Shown piece by piece: positions 22,700 through 33,973 of a stretch of DNA of 64,000 nucleotides. The position numbers and the translations under genes were made by a program. Source of the DNA: Neisseria zoodegmatis (GTDB taxonomy: Bacteria > Pseudomonadota > Gammaproteobacteria > Burkholderiales > Neisseriaceae). The stretch is taken from contig NZ_LT906434.1 in assembly GCF_900187305.1 (NCBI RefSeq), positions 496,001 to 560,000 of the forward strand, given 5' to 3'. The number at the start of each line of letters is the position of its first letter. Position 1 is the first letter of the stretch. Under the pieces are notes generated by a model. The model was not told the origin of the DNA and did not search any database. It saw nothing but the letters and a program-made list of their open reading frames with translations.

Positions 22700-24038
22700 T
22701 CGCACACAAAACCGTTACGAAATCGGTAACGGCATTACCAGAAAAGTGCTGTTCGGCAGCATCGGCCACGTTTATTACAAAGGTGTTCAGCCTGCGCAGG
22801 CATTCCCGACGTCAGGCAAAGCGACTTACAAAGGTACATGGGATTTCGTGACCGATGCGCGCCAAGGCAGAGCCGGCACCGGCTTTACCGGCACGGCTGC
22901 AAATGTGGGCAGCAATTACGGCGCAGTTTCGTTTAATGAATACGACTCGATTCATACCGATAAAAGCACAGGCGAAGTCGGCCACAGCAGCGAATTGGAA
23001 GTCGATTTTGCCAACAAGAGCCTGACGGGCACACTGTATAAAAACCATAAGAAACTTGCCGATAAAGCACAAGAACGCACGCTCCGTTACAAGGTTAAAG
23101 CCGATGTCAAAGGTAACCGCTTTCAAGGCCGTGTAGAGGCGGGCAACAAGGACGACCTTTATTTCGGTAAAGACGGTAATTTGGAAGGCGGCTTCTTCGG
23201 CCCGGCTGCGGAAGAATTGGCCGGTAAGTTTTTAGCCGACGACAATTCGCTGTTCGGCGTGTTGGCGGGTAAGCGTGAGAAAGCGGCCGACGAGAAAACC
23301 GACAAAATCATCGATGCCTACCATATCGACTTCAAAAACCTGAACCTCACTCAAGCCGACAATTTCGGCGACGCCCGCAAATTCGTGTTTAAAGGCCAAA
23401 CCTTTTCGTTGCTGCCCGCCGCAGGCACGGACACGAAATCGTTTTTGGAGACCCTGAAATATGCTTTGGACGGCAACCGCACGCTGAATCTGTTTTCATG
23501 TTGCAGCAATCTCGACTATCTCAAGTTCGGTACTTTTCAGACGGCCACAGGAGAGGATAAAGACGGTGCGTCGTTCTTCTTCCAAGGCGAGCGTACACCC
23601 GTTAAAGATATTCCCCCCGGCACCGCGCATTACAAAGGCAGTTGGCAGGCACACATCATCAGTAAAACAGCTCATATTTGGAGCAAATCTCCCAACAACA
23701 AAGAAGGCGGCAGCCGCGCAGAGTTCGGCGTGGACTTCGGCGCCAAAACGCTTAAGGGCAAGTTGACTGCGCAAGACCGTGCGTTGCCGACCTTCAATAT
23801 CCATGCCCAAATTGAAGGCAACGGCTTTACCGGCCGCGCCAAAACCAGAGACCAAGGCTTTATCTTGGATCCGGGCAGCACGGCCAACTCGGTAAGTGTC
23901 CATCTGGATGCCGAAGTCAAAGGCGGTTTTTACGGCCCCAAAGCAGCAGAGCTGGGCGGCGTATTCCACAGCAACGAAGAAGGCAAAGACAAAGTGGGCG
24001 GCAGTTTCGGTGCCAAACGGCAAGTATCCGTGCAATAA
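22700..24038 (+). pseudogene. tbpB/lbpB-like surface lipoprotein, 5' truncated
   Basis: About 445 codons read as the slam-dependent TbpB/LbpB family. The N-lobe barrel is present (HVYYKGVQPAQAFPTSGKAT, GTWDFVTDARQGR, then GNRFQGRVEA and LEGGFFGPAAEELAGKF). The C-lobe follows (NLFSCCSNLDYLKFGTF, GTAHYKGSWQAHI, RAEFGVDFGAKTLKGKL, VKGGFYGPKAAELGGVF). What is missing is the lipoprotein signal, the lipobox Cys and the N-lobe handle domain of ordinary TbpB (roughly 550-700 aa). The frame is open further upstream to a GTG at 22596, but those residues have no family character. It cannot be lipidated or exported as such, so I call it a remnant. It lies 41 bp before the receptor gene. Confidence 0.75.
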
Positions 24039-24078
24039 ACCGAACGCATGACACATTCAGATATTATTGGGAGCAAAC

Positions 24079-26843
24079 ATGAATACCGCAAAACACATCC
24101 ATAACCACACCTTCCCCTCGCGCCTGACCGCCGTATGCTTGGCCGTGCTGTCTTGCACGGCAGCCGCCCCGGCCTTCGCCGATACCGACGTAACGAAAAC
24201 CGTGCAGTTGAACGAAGTGGTGGTCAAAGGCAAGAAAAAAGCGCGCCGTAAAGACACCGAAGTTACCGGCTTGGGCAAAGTCGTTAAAAATTCAGACGGC
24301 CTCGATAAAGAACAAGTATTGGGCATCCGCGACTTAACCCGTTACGACCCGAGCATCGCCGTTGTCGAGCAAGGGCGCGGCGCAAGCAGCGGCTACTCGA
24401 TGCGCGGGGTGGATAAAAACCGCGTGAGCCTAACGGTGGACGGCCTGCCGCAAATCCAGTCTTATACCGTTGACAACACATCGGCCACCAGCGGCGCGAT
24501 TAACGAAATCGAATATGAAAACATTACCGCCATCGAAATCAACAAAGGCGCCAACTCTGCCGAACAAGGCAGCGGTTCGTTGGGCGGTTCGCTGGCTTTC
24601 CGCACCAAAGAAGCGGACGACATCATCAAAGAAGGCCAAAACTGGGGCTTGGATACCAAAACCGCATACAGCGGCAAAAACAAACTATTTACCCAATCAA
24701 TAGCCGCAGCAGGCCGTCTGAACGGCTTTGAAGGCTTGGCAATTTATACTCACCGCCAAGGCCACGAAACCCAAGCGCACAAAGATGCGGGCAATCAGCC
24801 GCAAACCATATCGCGCTTAGACGGCTACGTTTATGAAGGCGATGACGCCCGATACGATTGGTTTGCTTTAGAAGGCGAGTGTGTCGATATAGCCAATTGC
24901 GACAAACTGCGCCCGCTCTCCCACACCTCTCCGGCAGAAAAATACCTCACAACCGAAACCATCCCCGCCGCACAATACACCGGCAACAAACGCGCCCTGC
25001 CCAATCCGATGGACTACGGCAGCCGGTCGTGGCTGGTTCGCGGCGGCTACCGTTTCACACCGCGCCATTACCTCGGCGGCATTTTTGAAAATACACGCCA
25101 GCGTTACGACATCCGCGACATGGCCTTCGAGCAATATTGGAACCCTAAAACCCGCATCGCGTCCGGCAAATCGCAAGGGGTTTACCGCTTCGGCGAAAAT
25201 ATCGACAACGGCCAAACCATCCAACGCGGTTTGACCGACCAATGGAGCTACATCGGCTTGGGCTACTCGCGCTTGCGCTATTTCGACGAACACCACCGCA
25301 AAACCCGCAACGGCTTGGAATACCGTTATGACAACCCCGACAAAAACACCTTTGTCGATCAAGCCAAAATCAGCCTCGACCGCCAAAATATCACGCTCGA
25401 CACCCTCCGCAGCGACGTGAATTGCTCGGTTTATCCCGCAGTCGATAAAAACTGCCGCCCCGGCACAGACAAACCGTGGTCGTTTTACGAATCGGAACGC
25501 AGCATTTACGGCGAAAAACACAACGCATTGAACCTCGAAGCAGAGAAAAAACTCTCGTTTGCCCATACCTCGCACAAACTGCATCTGAACGCAGGCTTCG
25601 ACCGTTTCCAATCCAAGCTCGACCACAAAGATTTTTACGCCCTCAACAGCCAGCAAGATGTTGTGTATGTGAACGACCAAGCCGACGGCTCAAAAAGCAA
25701 CCCCTATATTTACCGTTTGGAAAACCCCAGAGTCGAAAAATTCAACCTGTGCCGTTACAACAATTTCGTCGGCGTCAGCAGCTGCCATTCGCGCATCATC
25801 AACGGCCACAGCTATCACATCGGCCTGCGCGACCACATGAGCTTGGGTAAATATGTCGATTGGGGCGTGGGCGCACGTTACGATTACCACAAAATGACCA
25901 CCGACGATTCATGGACGGCTTCAGGCACTTTCCGCAACGGCTCATGGAACAGCGGTTTCGTATTCAAACCCAATTCCAATCTGAGCTTCTTACACCGCAT
26001 CTCCAGCGGCTTCCGCGTACCCAGCTTCCAAGAACTGTTCGGCTACCGCGTATCGGGCTTTGAAAAAGGCATAAACGACAAAGCGCACTATGTCGGAAAA
26101 TTCAAACCCGAAAAAGCCTTAAACAACGAATTCGGCGTCCATGTCAAAGGCGGCTTCGGCCATCTGGAAGCCAGCTATTTCCGCAACCGGTACAAAGGCT
26201 TGATCGGGTTGACCCACACATCGACCCCAACGTTACCGGTTTGACCAACGCCGAAAAAGCCCGCGGCTACCGCAATATGTATAACGCCACCACCGACGGC
26301 ATCAATATCGTCGGCAAGGTCGATTGGCACGGTATTACCGACAAACTGCCCGAAGGCCTGTACAGCACCGTAGCCTACAACCATGTGAAGCTCAAAAAAG
26401 CCTCGCTGACCAAAGACTATTTCGTACATTCCTGAGGTATGTTGTTTGATGCCATCCAACCTTCCCGCTATGTATTGGGCTTGGGCTACGATGCGCCGAG
26501 CGGCAAATGGGGCGTAAACGGCATGATGACGTATTCCAAAGCCAAAAACCCCGACGAGTTGCAAACCGTATGTAAAACCAGCTACCTCGTCCACAACGAA
26601 TCCGCCACCAAGAAAGCCACCAAACCTTGGTATGTTTTCGATGTCAGCGGTTATGTGAACCTGAAAGACAAAATGACTTTGCGCGCCGGTATCTACAATT
26701 TGGCCAACCGCCGTTACAGCCAATGGGAAAACGTGCGCCAATCGGCCATGGGTGCGGTAAACCAACAAACCAAAGTGGAAAACTACGCACGCTACGCCGC
26801 GCCGGGCAGAAACGTAACGGTTTCGATGGAGATGAAGTTCTAA
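24079..26843 (+). pseudogene. TbpA/LbpA-like TonB-dependent receptor, frameshifted and with an internal stop
   Basis: A full-length family member (about 920 codons) broken in two places. Signal peptide MNTAKHIHNHTFPSRLT to AAPAFA; TonB-box region TVQLNEVVVKGKKK; plug EVTGLGKVVKNSDGLDKEQV, RDLTRYDPSIAVVEQGRGAS, RGVDKNRVSLTVDGLPQIQS and NEIEYENITAIEINKGANS; barrel to the C-terminal YAAPGRNVTVSMEMKF with final Phe. Near 26205-26212 the frame shifts (YKGLIGLTHTST stops at 26244, while the family reading continues in another frame as DPHIDPNVTGLTNAEKARGY). Then TGA at 26433-26435 interrupts DYFVHS-GMLFDAIQPSRYVLG. These receptors take iron from transferrin or lactoferrin; I cannot decide between the two ligands from sequence. 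Confidence 0.85.
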
Positions 26844-26882
26844 AGAATACAGGGAATCTTTGGCGAAACCCGCGCAACTGCT

Positions 26883-26931
26883 TTCAGACGGCCTTAAAGA
26901 AGCTTCCTCATGATGCTTGAGGCCGTCTGAA
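26883..26931 (+). terminator. Paired uptake sequences after receptor pseudogene
   Basis: TTCAGACGGCCT and AGGCCGTCTGAA (extended by short matches) flank a 20-nt spacer, followed by an A-rich stretch. Confidence 0.6.
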
Positions 26932-26936
26932 AAAAA

Positions 26937-26983
26937 CGCACCTTCCGTTTGAACAACGTGTTTCAAACGGAAGGTGCGGTTTT
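26937..26983. terminator. Strong bidirectional terminator
   Basis: CGCACCTTCCGTTTGAA pairs exactly with 26962-26978 (17 bp, 8-nt loop), with A-run before and GTTTTT after. It terminates the receptor region (plus) and possibly lpxB (minus). Confidence 0.85.
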
Positions 26984-27065
26984 TGTATGGGTGGAATGGA
27001 AACGGAACGGGGAAGGGTGGAAACTGCCGTTGAATTGCTGCTTGGCTGAATGGCGGTTGCGTTTT

Positions 27066-28250
27066 TTAAGCCGATTCTCCAAACGGCACGCCTGCTTCGG
27101 CCAAGACCGCTTTTGCAGCCAGCGCCGCGGTGTCTTTTTTCAGCAGCAAATGCAAGTCGTGAAAATCCTGTTTCAGCGCGGCAACGTCTTGGGGCGATTC
27201 GTACCATTCGGCGACGGCGGCGGCGAGTTTTTCCGGCTCGGCATCGTGTTGCAGCAGTTCCGGTACGGCGCCTTTGCCCAGCAGGATATTGGGCAGGCCG
27301 ACGTGGGGGACTTTGATTTTGCGTTTCACATAGGCATATGTGAGCGGGGAGATTTTGTAGCTGATGACCATCGGCCGTTTGCACAAAGCCACTTCCAGCG
27401 TGGCCGTGCCGCTGGTTACCAGCACGACGTCGGCGGCGGTACAGGCCAAGTCGGCGTGTGCGGACATAAGCTGTATCGGCAAAGCCTTGAATTCGGGTTG
27501 TTCGAGAATCTGCAATAAGCGCCGTCGGGTGGCGACGGTGGCGACGGGCAGCAGGAAACGCACGCTCGGATAGCGTTGCATCAGCAGCTTGGCCGTGCGG
27601 AAGAAAATCGGCGCCATGTAGTCGATTTCGCTCACGCGGCTGCCGGGCATCAGGCAGAACACGGTTTCCCAGCTTTCGATTTTCATCTGCCGGCGTGCGG
27701 CCTGCTGGTCGGCATCGAGCGGCATGGTTTGCGCCATGGGATGGCCGACAAACTCGGCTTTCCCGCCGGCTTCGCGGTAAAGCTCCGGCTCCATCGGAAA
27801 CAGGCACAAGACGCGGTTGACTTGATGGATGATGGTGTTGACCCGTTCGCGCCGCCACGCCCATACCGACGGGCTGACGTAATGCACGGTGGGAATGCCG
27901 GCTTTTTTGAGTTTTTCGGCCACGCCGAGGTTGAAATCGGGCGCGTCTATGCCTACAAACACGTCTGGGCGGATTTTTTTCATGTCGCGCACCAAGCCTT
28001 TGCGGATGCTTAAGATTTCGGGCAGTCGTTTGATTACTTCGGCAAAGCCGCGCACCGCCAGTTTTTCTTGTTCGTATAGGCTTTCAAACCCTCGGGCAAG
28101 CATACGCGGGCCGCCGATGCCGATAAAACGCGCTTGCGGGCAGCGTTGTTTGATGGCGTCCATCAGGTGTGCGCCGAGCAGGTCGCCCGATGCTTCGCCT
28201 ACGCACAGGGCAATGGTGATGGGGCGGTTGGCTGGGGTGGGTGGGTTCAT
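27066..28250 (-). CDS. lpxB: Lipid-A-disaccharide synthase
   Basis: Glycosyltransferase of 394 aa (GT19) that joins UDP-2,3-diacylglucosamine and lipid X to form lipid A disaccharide on the inner membrane. Motifs: ALCVGEASGDLLGAHLM at the N-terminus, RFIGIGGPRMLARGFE, PDVFVGIDAPDFNLGVAEKL, TVHYVSPSVWAWRRERV, LLPVATVATR and VTSGTATLEVALCKRPMVISYK. Full length. It is separated from lpxA by 311 bp with two uptake-sequence hairpins, so unlike many Gram-negatives it is probably transcribed separately from the lpxD-fabZ-lpxA run. Confidence 0.96.
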   Translation of the reverse strand: MNPPTPANRPITIALCVGEASGDLLGAHLMDAIKQRCPQARFIGIGGPRMLARGFESLYEQEKLAVRGFAEVIKRLPEILSIRKGLVRDMKKIRPDVFVGIDAPDFNLGVAEKLKKAGIPTVHYVSPSVWAWRRERVNTIIHQVNRVLCLFPMEPELYREAGGKAEFVGHPMAQTMPLDADQQAARRQMKIESWETVFCLMPGSRVSEIDYMAPIFFRTAKLLMQRYPSVRFLLPVATVATRRRLLQILEQPEFKALPIQLMSAHADLACTAADVVLVTSGTATLEVALCKRPMVISYKISPLTYAYVKRKIKVPHVGLPNILLGKGAVPELLQHDAEPEKLAAAVAEWYESPQDVAALKQDFHDLHLLLKKDTAALAAKAVLAEAGVPFGESA

Positions 28251-28426
28251 GAAGCTGGATAGATGAAAGATGATTGGATAGTGGCCGGTGTGCTGTTTAT
28301 CTTACTCAATTTCCGCCGTTGTTTTGGTATTTTTGCCCGAGCGTTCCGGAATGATGACGAAAGACTATGGCTAGGGAACTTCACGGGCAAGCAGTGGCGG
28401 AATGTTTGGGGTTGGTGGTTTTTATG

Positions 28427-28453
28427 ATGCCGTCTGAAAATTTCAGACGGCAT
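28427..28453. terminator. Paired uptake sequences (ATGCCGTCTGAA form)
   Basis: ATGCCGTCTGAAA and TTTCAGACGGCAT pair over 13 bp with almost no loop; likely a second stop signal after lpxA. Confidence 0.55.
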
Positions 28454-28521
28454 GCAGGTTTTTTCTGTGTGTATGTGCTGTGTTGTGTATTCGAATATCG
28501 GACGCGGTTAGGCAAGCTCCG

Positions 28522-28560
28522 AGGCCGTCTGAAAACCGTATGGTGTTTTTCAGACGGCCG
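28522..28560 (-). terminator. lpxA terminator
   Basis: GGCCGTCTGAAAA and TTTTCAGACGGCC flank an 11-nt loop and abut the lpxA stop codon. Confidence 0.7.
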
Positions 28561-28561
28561 C

Positions 28562-29338
28562 TTAGCGGATAATCCCGCGCGTTGATGTTTCAAAGAAGTG
28601 CTTGAACACGGCCAGCTCGGGCGCGGTTTCGGCTTGTTTCAACACTTCGGCCTTCGCCTCTTCCAAACCCAAACCTTGGCGGTAAAGCGTTTTATAAACA
28701 TTTTTCACGCGGCTGATTTGCTCGGGGGCGAATCCGTTGCGGCGCATGCCTTCGGTGTTGAGGCCGGCCGGTTCGGCGCGGTAGCCTGCGGCCATCACAT
28801 ACGGCGGCACGTCTTTATGTACGCCGGCGGCAAACGCGGTCATGGCGTAATCGCCGATTTGGCAGAATTGGAAAACCAGCGTGTAGCCGCCGAGAACAAC
28901 ATAGTCGCCGATGGTAACATGCCCCGCTAAAGAAGCGTTGTTGGCAAAAATGGTGTGGTTGCCGACCACGCAGTCGTGCGCGAGGTGCACATAGGCCATA
29001 ATCCAGTTGTCGTCGCCGATGCGGGTTTCGCCGATGCCGGTTACGGTACCGGTGTTGAAGGTGGTGAATTCGCGGATGGTGTTGCCGTTGCCGATAACCA
29101 AACGGGTCGGCTCGTCGCGGTATTTTTTATCCTGCGGTTGTGCACCCAAGCTGGCAAACTGGAAAATTTTGTTGTGCTTGCCGATGGTGGTGTGGCCGTC
29201 GATCACGGCGTGCGGGCCGATTTCGGTGTGGGCGCCGATTTGTACGTTCGGGCCGATCACAGTGTAAGGGCCGACTTTGACGCTGCTATCAAGCTCGGCT
29301 TTGGGGTCGATAACGGCGGTCGGGTGGATTAAGCTCAT
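28562..29338 (-). CDS. lpxA: UDP-N-acetylglucosamine acyltransferase
   Basis: Protein of 258 aa catalysing the first step of lipid A synthesis: transfer of a 3-hydroxyacyl chain from acyl carrier protein to UDP-GlcNAc. Left-handed beta-helix hexapeptide repeats run from residue 10 to about 190 ([22 protein letters not shown] and so on; shorter pieces cited). The catalytic His is in [12 protein letters not shown] (near residue 122). The C-terminal helices ([19 protein letters not shown]) complete the trimer. GAAGGAAAG precedes the ATG. It follows fabZ, with a paired uptake-sequence hairpin between. Confidence 0.97.
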   Translation of the reverse strand: MSLIHPTAVIDPKAELDSSVKVGPYTVIGPNVQIGAHTEIGPHAVIDGHTTIGKHNKIFQFASLGAQPQDKKYRDEPTRLVIGNGNTIREFTTFNTGTVTGIGETRIGDDNWIMAYVHLAHDCVVGNHTIFANNASLAGHVTIGDYVVLGGYTLVFQFCQIGDYAMTAFAAGVHKDVPPYVMAAGYRAEPAGLNTEGMRRNGFAPEQISRVKNVYKTLYRQGLGLEEAKAEVLKQAETAPELAVFKHFFETSTRGIIR

Positions 29339-29357
29339 AGGAGGCTTTCCTTCTGTG

Positions 29358-29399
29358 AAAGGCCGTCTGAAAAGTTGCAGATGTTTTCAGACGGCCTTT
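29358..29399 (-). terminator. Uptake-sequence hairpin between fabZ and lpxA
   Basis: AAAGGCCGTCTGAAAA and TTTTCAGACGGCCTTT pair over 16 bp. Probably partial, since lpxA 20 bp downstream has no other clear promoter. Confidence 0.65.
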
Positions 29400-29413
29400 A
29401 TTCATACATGTAT

Positions 29414-29869
29414 TTATAGTTCTACTGCGCGTTTGGCACACATGATTTCGGCTTCTACGGCAATTTGGCCTTCTACTTTGGCCACGGCTTTGAATTTGCC
29501 GATACCGCGTTTGTTGGCCAGCAGCTCCACTTCAAAAACGAGTTGGTCGCCGGGAACCACTTGGCGCTTGAAGCGGGCATTGTCGATGCCGGCAAAGAAG
29601 TAGATTTCTTCGGGATTGCGGCCGCCTTCGCTCAAAATGGCCAATGTGCCGCAAGCCTGTGCCAGCGCTTCGATAATCAACACGCCCGGCATCACGGGGA
29701 AATCGGGGAAGTGGCCTTGGAAATGCGGCTCGTTCATGCTCACGTTTTTGATGGCAGTCAGGCTTTTCATGGATTCAAAAGCGGTGATGCGGTCGAGCAG
29801 CAAAAACGGGTAGCGGTGGGGAATCAGCTTCTGGATGTCTTTAGCTTCAATCGGGAGGGTAATATCCAT
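29414..29869 (-). CDS. fabZ: 3-hydroxyacyl-[acyl-carrier-protein] dehydratase
   Basis: Protein of 151 aa of the hot-dog fold that dehydrates 3-hydroxyacyl-ACP in fatty-acid elongation. Signature motifs: [13 protein letters not shown] near residue 17 and [20 protein letters not shown], with the catalytic His in GHFP and the Glu in IIEALAQ. The start is only 2 bp after the lpxD stop and its ribosome-binding site AAGGAA lies within the end of lpxD, so translation is coupled. Sharing a transcript with lpxD and lpxA balances 3-hydroxyacyl-ACP use between membrane lipid and lipid A. Confidence 0.97.
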   Translation of the reverse strand: MDITLPIEAKDIQKLIPHRYPFLLLDRITAFESMKSLTAIKNVSMNEPHFQGHFPDFPVMPGVLIIEALAQACGTLAILSEGGRNPEEIYFFAGIDNARFKRQVVPGDQLVFEVELLANKRGIGKFKAVAKVEGQIAVEAEIMCAKRAVEL

Positions 29870-29871
29870 GG

Positions 29872-30927
29872 TTATTCCTTATTATTTTCAGCGGATTGCG
29901 GGATTTCAAGCGCTTTTTCAAGCTGCTTGATGCGTTTGTTCATTTCGCTCAAGTGGCGGATGTGGACGGCATTGCGCGCCCATTCTTTGTGCGTCTGCAT
30001 CGGGTAGGGGCCGGCAATGTGCTGGCCGCTTTCTTTGATGCTGTGGGTAATGCTGCTGCCGCCGCCGATGGTGGTTTTGTCGGCGATTTCGATATGGCCG
30101 ACCGTGCCGACGCCGCCGCCGAGAATACAGTAATTGCCGATGGTAACGCTGCCTGAAATACCGGTTTTCGCGGCAATCACGGTGTGTGAACCGATTTTGC
30201 AGTTGTGGCCGATTTGCACCTGATTGTCGATTTTGGTGCCGTTGCCGACCACGGTATCGCTCATGGCACCGCGGTCGATATTGCTGTTGGAGCCGATTTC
30301 CACGTCGTCACCCAGCGTAACGCCGCCGGTTTGCGGGATTTTAAACCAAGAGTCGCCTGCAAAAGCCAAGCCGAAACCGTCGGCACCGATGACGCAGCCG
30401 CTGTGGATTTCCACGCGGTTGCCCAGTGTGCAGCCGTAATAAATCACGGCATTGGGATGAATGACGACTTCGTTGCCGAGTTTACAGTCGTGCTCGACCA
30501 CGGCGCCGGCCAAAATGCGGCATCCTTCGCCCAAAACGGTGTTGCCGCCGATATAAGCGTGTGCGCCGATTTCGCAGCTTGCGGGCACGGTGGCGGTGGG
30601 TTCGACCACGGCGGTCGGGTGTATGCCGGCTACGGCTTTCTCCACAGGCGAAAACAGACGCGCAACTTTGGCGAAATACAGGTAAGGGTCTTGCGCCACA
30701 ATCAGGTTGCGGCCGGGAAATTCGTCGGCGGTTTTCGGGCTGACAATCACGGCACCGGCTGCGCTGCCGGCAACGTCGGCCTTGTATTTGGGGTTGGCCA
30801 GAAAACTGATGTGGTCTGCAGTGGCGTCTGCCAAAGGCTGTACCGCAGCGATGCTGATGTCTTCGCCGCGCCATTCGCCGCCTAATTCGGCCACAATTTG
30901 CGATAAGGTGTAAAAAGCTGGAGTCAT
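29872..30927 (-). CDS. lpxD: UDP-3-O-acylglucosamine N-acyltransferase
   Basis: Protein of 351 aa for the third lipid A step: N-acylation of UDP-3-O-acyl-glucosamine. The N-terminal uridine-binding domain ([26 protein letters not shown]) precedes the left-handed beta-helix (about 105-300), with the catalytic His in [16 protein letters not shown] (near residue 244) and GADGFGLAF. The C-terminal helix is [14 protein letters not shown]. Full length. It sits between skp and fabZ, after a long hairpin terminator behind skp. Confidence 0.97.
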   Translation of the reverse strand: MTPAFYTLSQIVAELGGEWRGEDISIAAVQPLADATADHISFLANPKYKADVAGSAAGAVIVSPKTADEFPGRNLIVAQDPYLYFAKVARLFSPVEKAVAGIHPTAVVEPTATVPASCEIGAHAYIGGNTVLGEGCRILAGAVVEHDCKLGNEVVIHPNAVIYYGCTLGNRVEIHSGCVIGADGFGLAFAGDSWFKIPQTGGVTLGDDVEIGSNSNIDRGAMSDTVVGNGTKIDNQVQIGHNCKIGSHTVIAAKTGISGSVTIGNYCILGGGVGTVGHIEIADKTTIGGGSSITHSIKESGQHIAGPYPMQTHKEWARNAVHIRHLSEMNKRIKQLEKALEIPQSAENNKE

Positions 30928-30943
30928 GTATTAAGGCCGTCTG

Positions 30944-31014
30944 AAAAAACAGCTGCCTGTAATGGCAAACCTCAGCCGCTTTGTTGAAACGGAATGACGG
31001 TTTGCCGACAGGCA
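30944..31014 (-). terminator. Long hairpin terminator after skp
   Basis: TGCCTGT and GGCAAACC on one side pair with GGTTTGCC and ACAGGCA on the other, with a one- or two-base bulge. On the minus strand a run of six T follows. The loop is about 27 nt. This would separate bamA-skp from lpxD transcription at least in part. Confidence 0.7.
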
Positions 31015-31021
31015 CCTGCGG

Positions 31022-31534
31022 TTAGCGTGCGTTTAAGGCTTTGATCACGCTGTCGGTAATATCGTATTTGCTGTTGACGTAAATCACGTCTTGCAAAATC
31101 AGGTCGTAGCCTTCTTTTTTCGCCAAATCGATGATGACACGGTTGGCATTTTGCTGGAGGGCGGCAAATTCTTCATTGCGGCGCAGATTGTATTCCTCGG
31201 CGAGCTGGGCTTGCTGGAGTCGGAATTTCTGTACCAATTCGCCCAACTCACGCACGGCGGCTTCGTGGGCGCTTGGGGAAAGTTTGCCCGAAGCCAGTTT
31301 TTTCTCGACGGCTTCGCCTTCCTTGCGGATTTTTTCCAACGCTTTCTGACGGCTGTCGAATTCTTTTTCCAGCGTCGTCTGAATGCGTTGTGCCTGCTTG
31401 GATTCCTGATAAACGCGCTCGGTGTTGATGAAACCGAGTTTTTGCACACCTTCGGCGGCAACTGCGCTGCCCATCAGGCTGAAACCCAATGCGGCAGCGG
31501 CAAAGCGGCTCATAAAATGTGATGTTTTACTCAT
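31022..31534 (-). CDS. skp: Skp/OmpH family periplasmic chaperone
   Basis: Protein of 170 aa with signal peptide ([20 protein letters not shown], cleavage after AVAA near residue 25). The mature part starts [16 protein letters not shown], then a long coiled-coil hairpin ([40 protein letters not shown]) and the base [20 protein letters not shown]. Skp escorts unfolded outer-membrane proteins through the periplasm to BamA. I chose ATG 31534 because it gives a clean signal peptide and follows GGAAGG; an in-frame start at 31642 lies inside bamA. It lies 34 bp behind bamA, so the pair is one operon. Confidence 0.94.
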   Translation of the reverse strand: MSKTSHFMSRFAAAALGFSLMGSAVAAEGVQKLGFINTERVYQESKQAQRIQTTLEKEFDSRQKALEKIRKEGEAVEKKLASGKLSPSAHEAAVRELGELVQKFRLQQAQLAEEYNLRRNEEFAALQQNANRVIIDLAKKEGYDLILQDVIYVNSKYDITDSVIKALNAR

Positions 31535-31568
31535 AACCTTCCTTATTGGCTTGGATGCCGGCTCCGAA

Positions 31569-33968
31569 TTAGAAAGTCGTACCCAGTTGGAACTGGAAGC
31601 GTTGGATTTCATCGCCTTGCTTTTTCTTGATCGGATAGGCATAGCTGAACTTCATGGGGCCAAGCGGCGACAGCCAGGTTACGGCCGCACCGGCAGAGTA
31701 ACGCAACTCTTCTTTAAACGTAGATTTGTGTACGGCGTCTTTACCGTAAACGTTTTGCGCCGCACCGGTAGAGTGGAACGGATCGCTGCTGCTGTTGTTA
31801 TACGTTTTGCCGTCCCACACGCTGCCGGCATCGGCAAACAGGCTCAAACGTACGGTGCGAGAATCTTTGATGCCCGGCATCGGGAACAGCAGCTCGGCGC
31901 TTACGTTGGCTTTTTTGTTGCCGCCATAGCTGATAACGTCGCCGAAGCGGTCATACACTTTCGGGCCCAATGTGCCGCTCTCGAAACCGCGCACGGAGCC
32001 TAAACCGCCGCCGTAGAAGTTTTCAAAGAAAGGCATGTTTTTGGTTTTGCCGTAGCCGTTGCCGTAGCCGACTTCGCCGCCCAGCATCAGGGTCAGCTCT
32101 TTGCTCAACGGGAAGAACCAAGTTTGGTTGTGGGTCAGCGTGTAGTATTTCAATTTGCTGCCCGGCAAGCCGATTTCGCCGTTGACGTTGGTCAGGTAGC
32201 CGCGTGTCGGCCACAAGGCGTTGTCGGTTTTATTGCGGCCCCAGCCGATGTTGCCTTTATATACCCAGCCTTTGAATTTACCGATACCGTCGGTACCTTT
32301 GCCGTGTTCGTTGATGAAGTCGCGGTAGCGTTTGGGGGCGCCTTCGTAAGTGTTAACGGTAAGGTGTTCCGCACCCAAGCCTAAGTTCACGCGGTCGTAT
32401 TCGGTAACCGGGATACCCATGCGCAAGCCGGTGCCGAGCGTAGTGGTTTTGTATTGGTGCGTGCTGGAAGAGGCTTTACGCGGGTCGTACACTTTGCCGT
32501 AAACGTCGTAACCCAAGCTCACGCCGTCGGGTGTGAAGTAAGGTTCGGTAAACGACAGTGAAGCGTTTTGGGTGGTTTTACTGCGCGATACGCGGGCGGA
32601 AACGGATTTGCCCGTACCGAAAAGGTTGTCTTGCGCCACGCCTGCCGATAATACCAAGCCGGTATCTTGTACCCAGCCTGCGCTCAAATCCAGCGAGCCG
32701 GTAGAACGCTCTTTCAGCGACATGTCCAAATTCACTTGGTCGGGCGTGCCTTCCACCGGTTTGGCGTCGAACTGTACGTCATCGAAGTAGCCGAGTAATT
32801 CTACGCGCTCTTTGGAACGTTGCAGTTTGGAAACGTCGTAAGGGGCGGCTTCCATTTGGCGCAATTCGCGTCGGATTACTTCGTCGCGGGTTTTGTTGTT
32901 GCCTGAAATGTTGATTTCATTCACATAAACTTTGCGGCCCGGCTCGACATTCAACACGAAATCCACTACGCCGGTTTCGGTGTTGGGCACGGGCTGTACG
33001 TTGATTTCGCTAAAGGCGTAACCGGCACTACCCATAGCAGTCTGCATGGCTTGCAGGCTGTCGACCATTTTTTGGCGTTCGTACAGACGGCCTTCTTTCA
33101 TTTTCAGCATTTTGTACAAATCTTCTTTGGCAACTTCACGGGTGTCGCCTTCAATTTGTACTTTGCCCCAGCGGTAGCGCGGGCCTTCATGTACTTTTAC
33201 GGTGATGGTTTGTTTGGTTTTGTCTTCGTTGGTGTCGATCTGCGTATCCAACACACGGGCTTCGAAGTAACCGTTGTTTTGGTAAAACTCGGTTACGCGC
33301 TCCATGTCTTGGGCGAATTTTTCTTCGTTAAAGCGGTTGCTTTTGGTCAGCCAGCTGAAAATGGTTTGTTCGCTGAGCGACATTTGTCGGCGCAGTTTGC
33401 GGTCTGAATATTTTTCGTTGCCTTCAAATTCGATATCGACGATTTTGGTGCTTTTGCCTTCTTCAATCTTAACGTCGATGGCTACGCGGTTACGCGCCAG
33501 CTTGGATACGGTAGGGGTGATTTCCACCGACTGTTTGCCGCGGTTGATGTATTCCTGTTTCAAACCGGCAACGGCTTCGTTGAGGGTGGCTTGGCTGAAG
33601 GGTTGGGATTGCGCCAAACCGAAGGTATCAAAATTTTTCTTGATAGCGTCGTTGGGCAGCATTTTGGCGCCGGTAACGTTCAGGCTGCTGATGGTGGGGC
33701 GCTCCACTACGGTCAGCAATACCTGATTGCCCAGAGTTTCTACGCGCACGTCGTCGAAGAAGCCGGTGGCATACAGGTTTTTGATGATTTCTTCGCTTTT
33801 GGCATCGGTAAAGGTATCGCCGATTTTAACGGGCAGATAGTTGAATACCGTGCTGGGTTCGGTACGTTGCAGGCCTTCTACCCGGATATCCTGAATGGTG
33901 AAGTCGGCCAGCGCCAAAGGCGAGAGGCCGATTAACGTTAAGGTTGCAGCAATCTGTTTCAATTTCAT
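31569..33968 (-). CDS. bamA: Outer membrane protein assembly factor BamA
   Basis: Protein of 799 aa (neisserial Omp85). A signal peptide (about 1-21, ending LALA) precedes five POTRA domains (about 22-425; e.g. [40 protein letters not shown]) and a 16-stranded barrel. In the barrel, [17 protein letters not shown] holds the conserved VRGF loop. The C-terminal strand is FQFQLGTTF with terminal Phe. BamA inserts beta-barrel proteins into the outer membrane; substrates in this window would include ZnuD and the trimeric autotransporter. It starts 5 bp after rseP and is followed by skp. Confidence 0.98.
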   Translation of the reverse strand: MKLKQIAATLTLIGLSPLALADFTIQDIRVEGLQRTEPSTVFNYLPVKIGDTFTDAKSEEIIKNLYATGFFDDVRVETLGNQVLLTVVERPTISSLNVTGAKMLPNDAIKKNFDTFGLAQSQPFSQATLNEAVAGLKQEYINRGKQSVEITPTVSKLARNRVAIDVKIEEGKSTKIVDIEFEGNEKYSDRKLRRQMSLSEQTIFSWLTKSNRFNEEKFAQDMERVTEFYQNNGYFEARVLDTQIDTNEDKTKQTITVKVHEGPRYRWGKVQIEGDTREVAKEDLYKMLKMKEGRLYERQKMVDSLQAMQTAMGSAGYAFSEINVQPVPNTETGVVDFVLNVEPGRKVYVNEINISGNNKTRDEVIRRELRQMEAAPYDVSKLQRSKERVELLGYFDDVQFDAKPVEGTPDQVNLDMSLKERSTGSLDLSAGWVQDTGLVLSAGVAQDNLFGTGKSVSARVSRSKTTQNASLSFTEPYFTPDGVSLGYDVYGKVYDPRKASSSTHQYKTTTLGTGLRMGIPVTEYDRVNLGLGAEHLTVNTYEGAPKRYRDFINEHGKGTDGIGKFKGWVYKGNIGWGRNKTDNALWPTRGYLTNVNGEIGLPGSKLKYYTLTHNQTWFFPLSKELTLMLGGEVGYGNGYGKTKNMPFFENFYGGGLGSVRGFESGTLGPKVYDRFGDVISYGGNKKANVSAELLFPMPGIKDSRTVRLSLFADAGSVWDGKTYNNSSSDPFHSTGAAQNVYGKDAVHKSTFKEELRYSAGAAVTWLSPLGPMKFSYAYPIKKKQGDEIQRFQFQLGTTF

Positions 33969-33973
33969 AACAT

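Larger units (their letters stand above)
28251..28561. other. lpxA-lpxB intergenic region
   Basis: 311 bp on the minus-strand path from lpxA to lpxB. It contains two paired uptake-sequence hairpins and no gene that I can support. The lpxB promoter is probably here. Confidence 0.6.
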
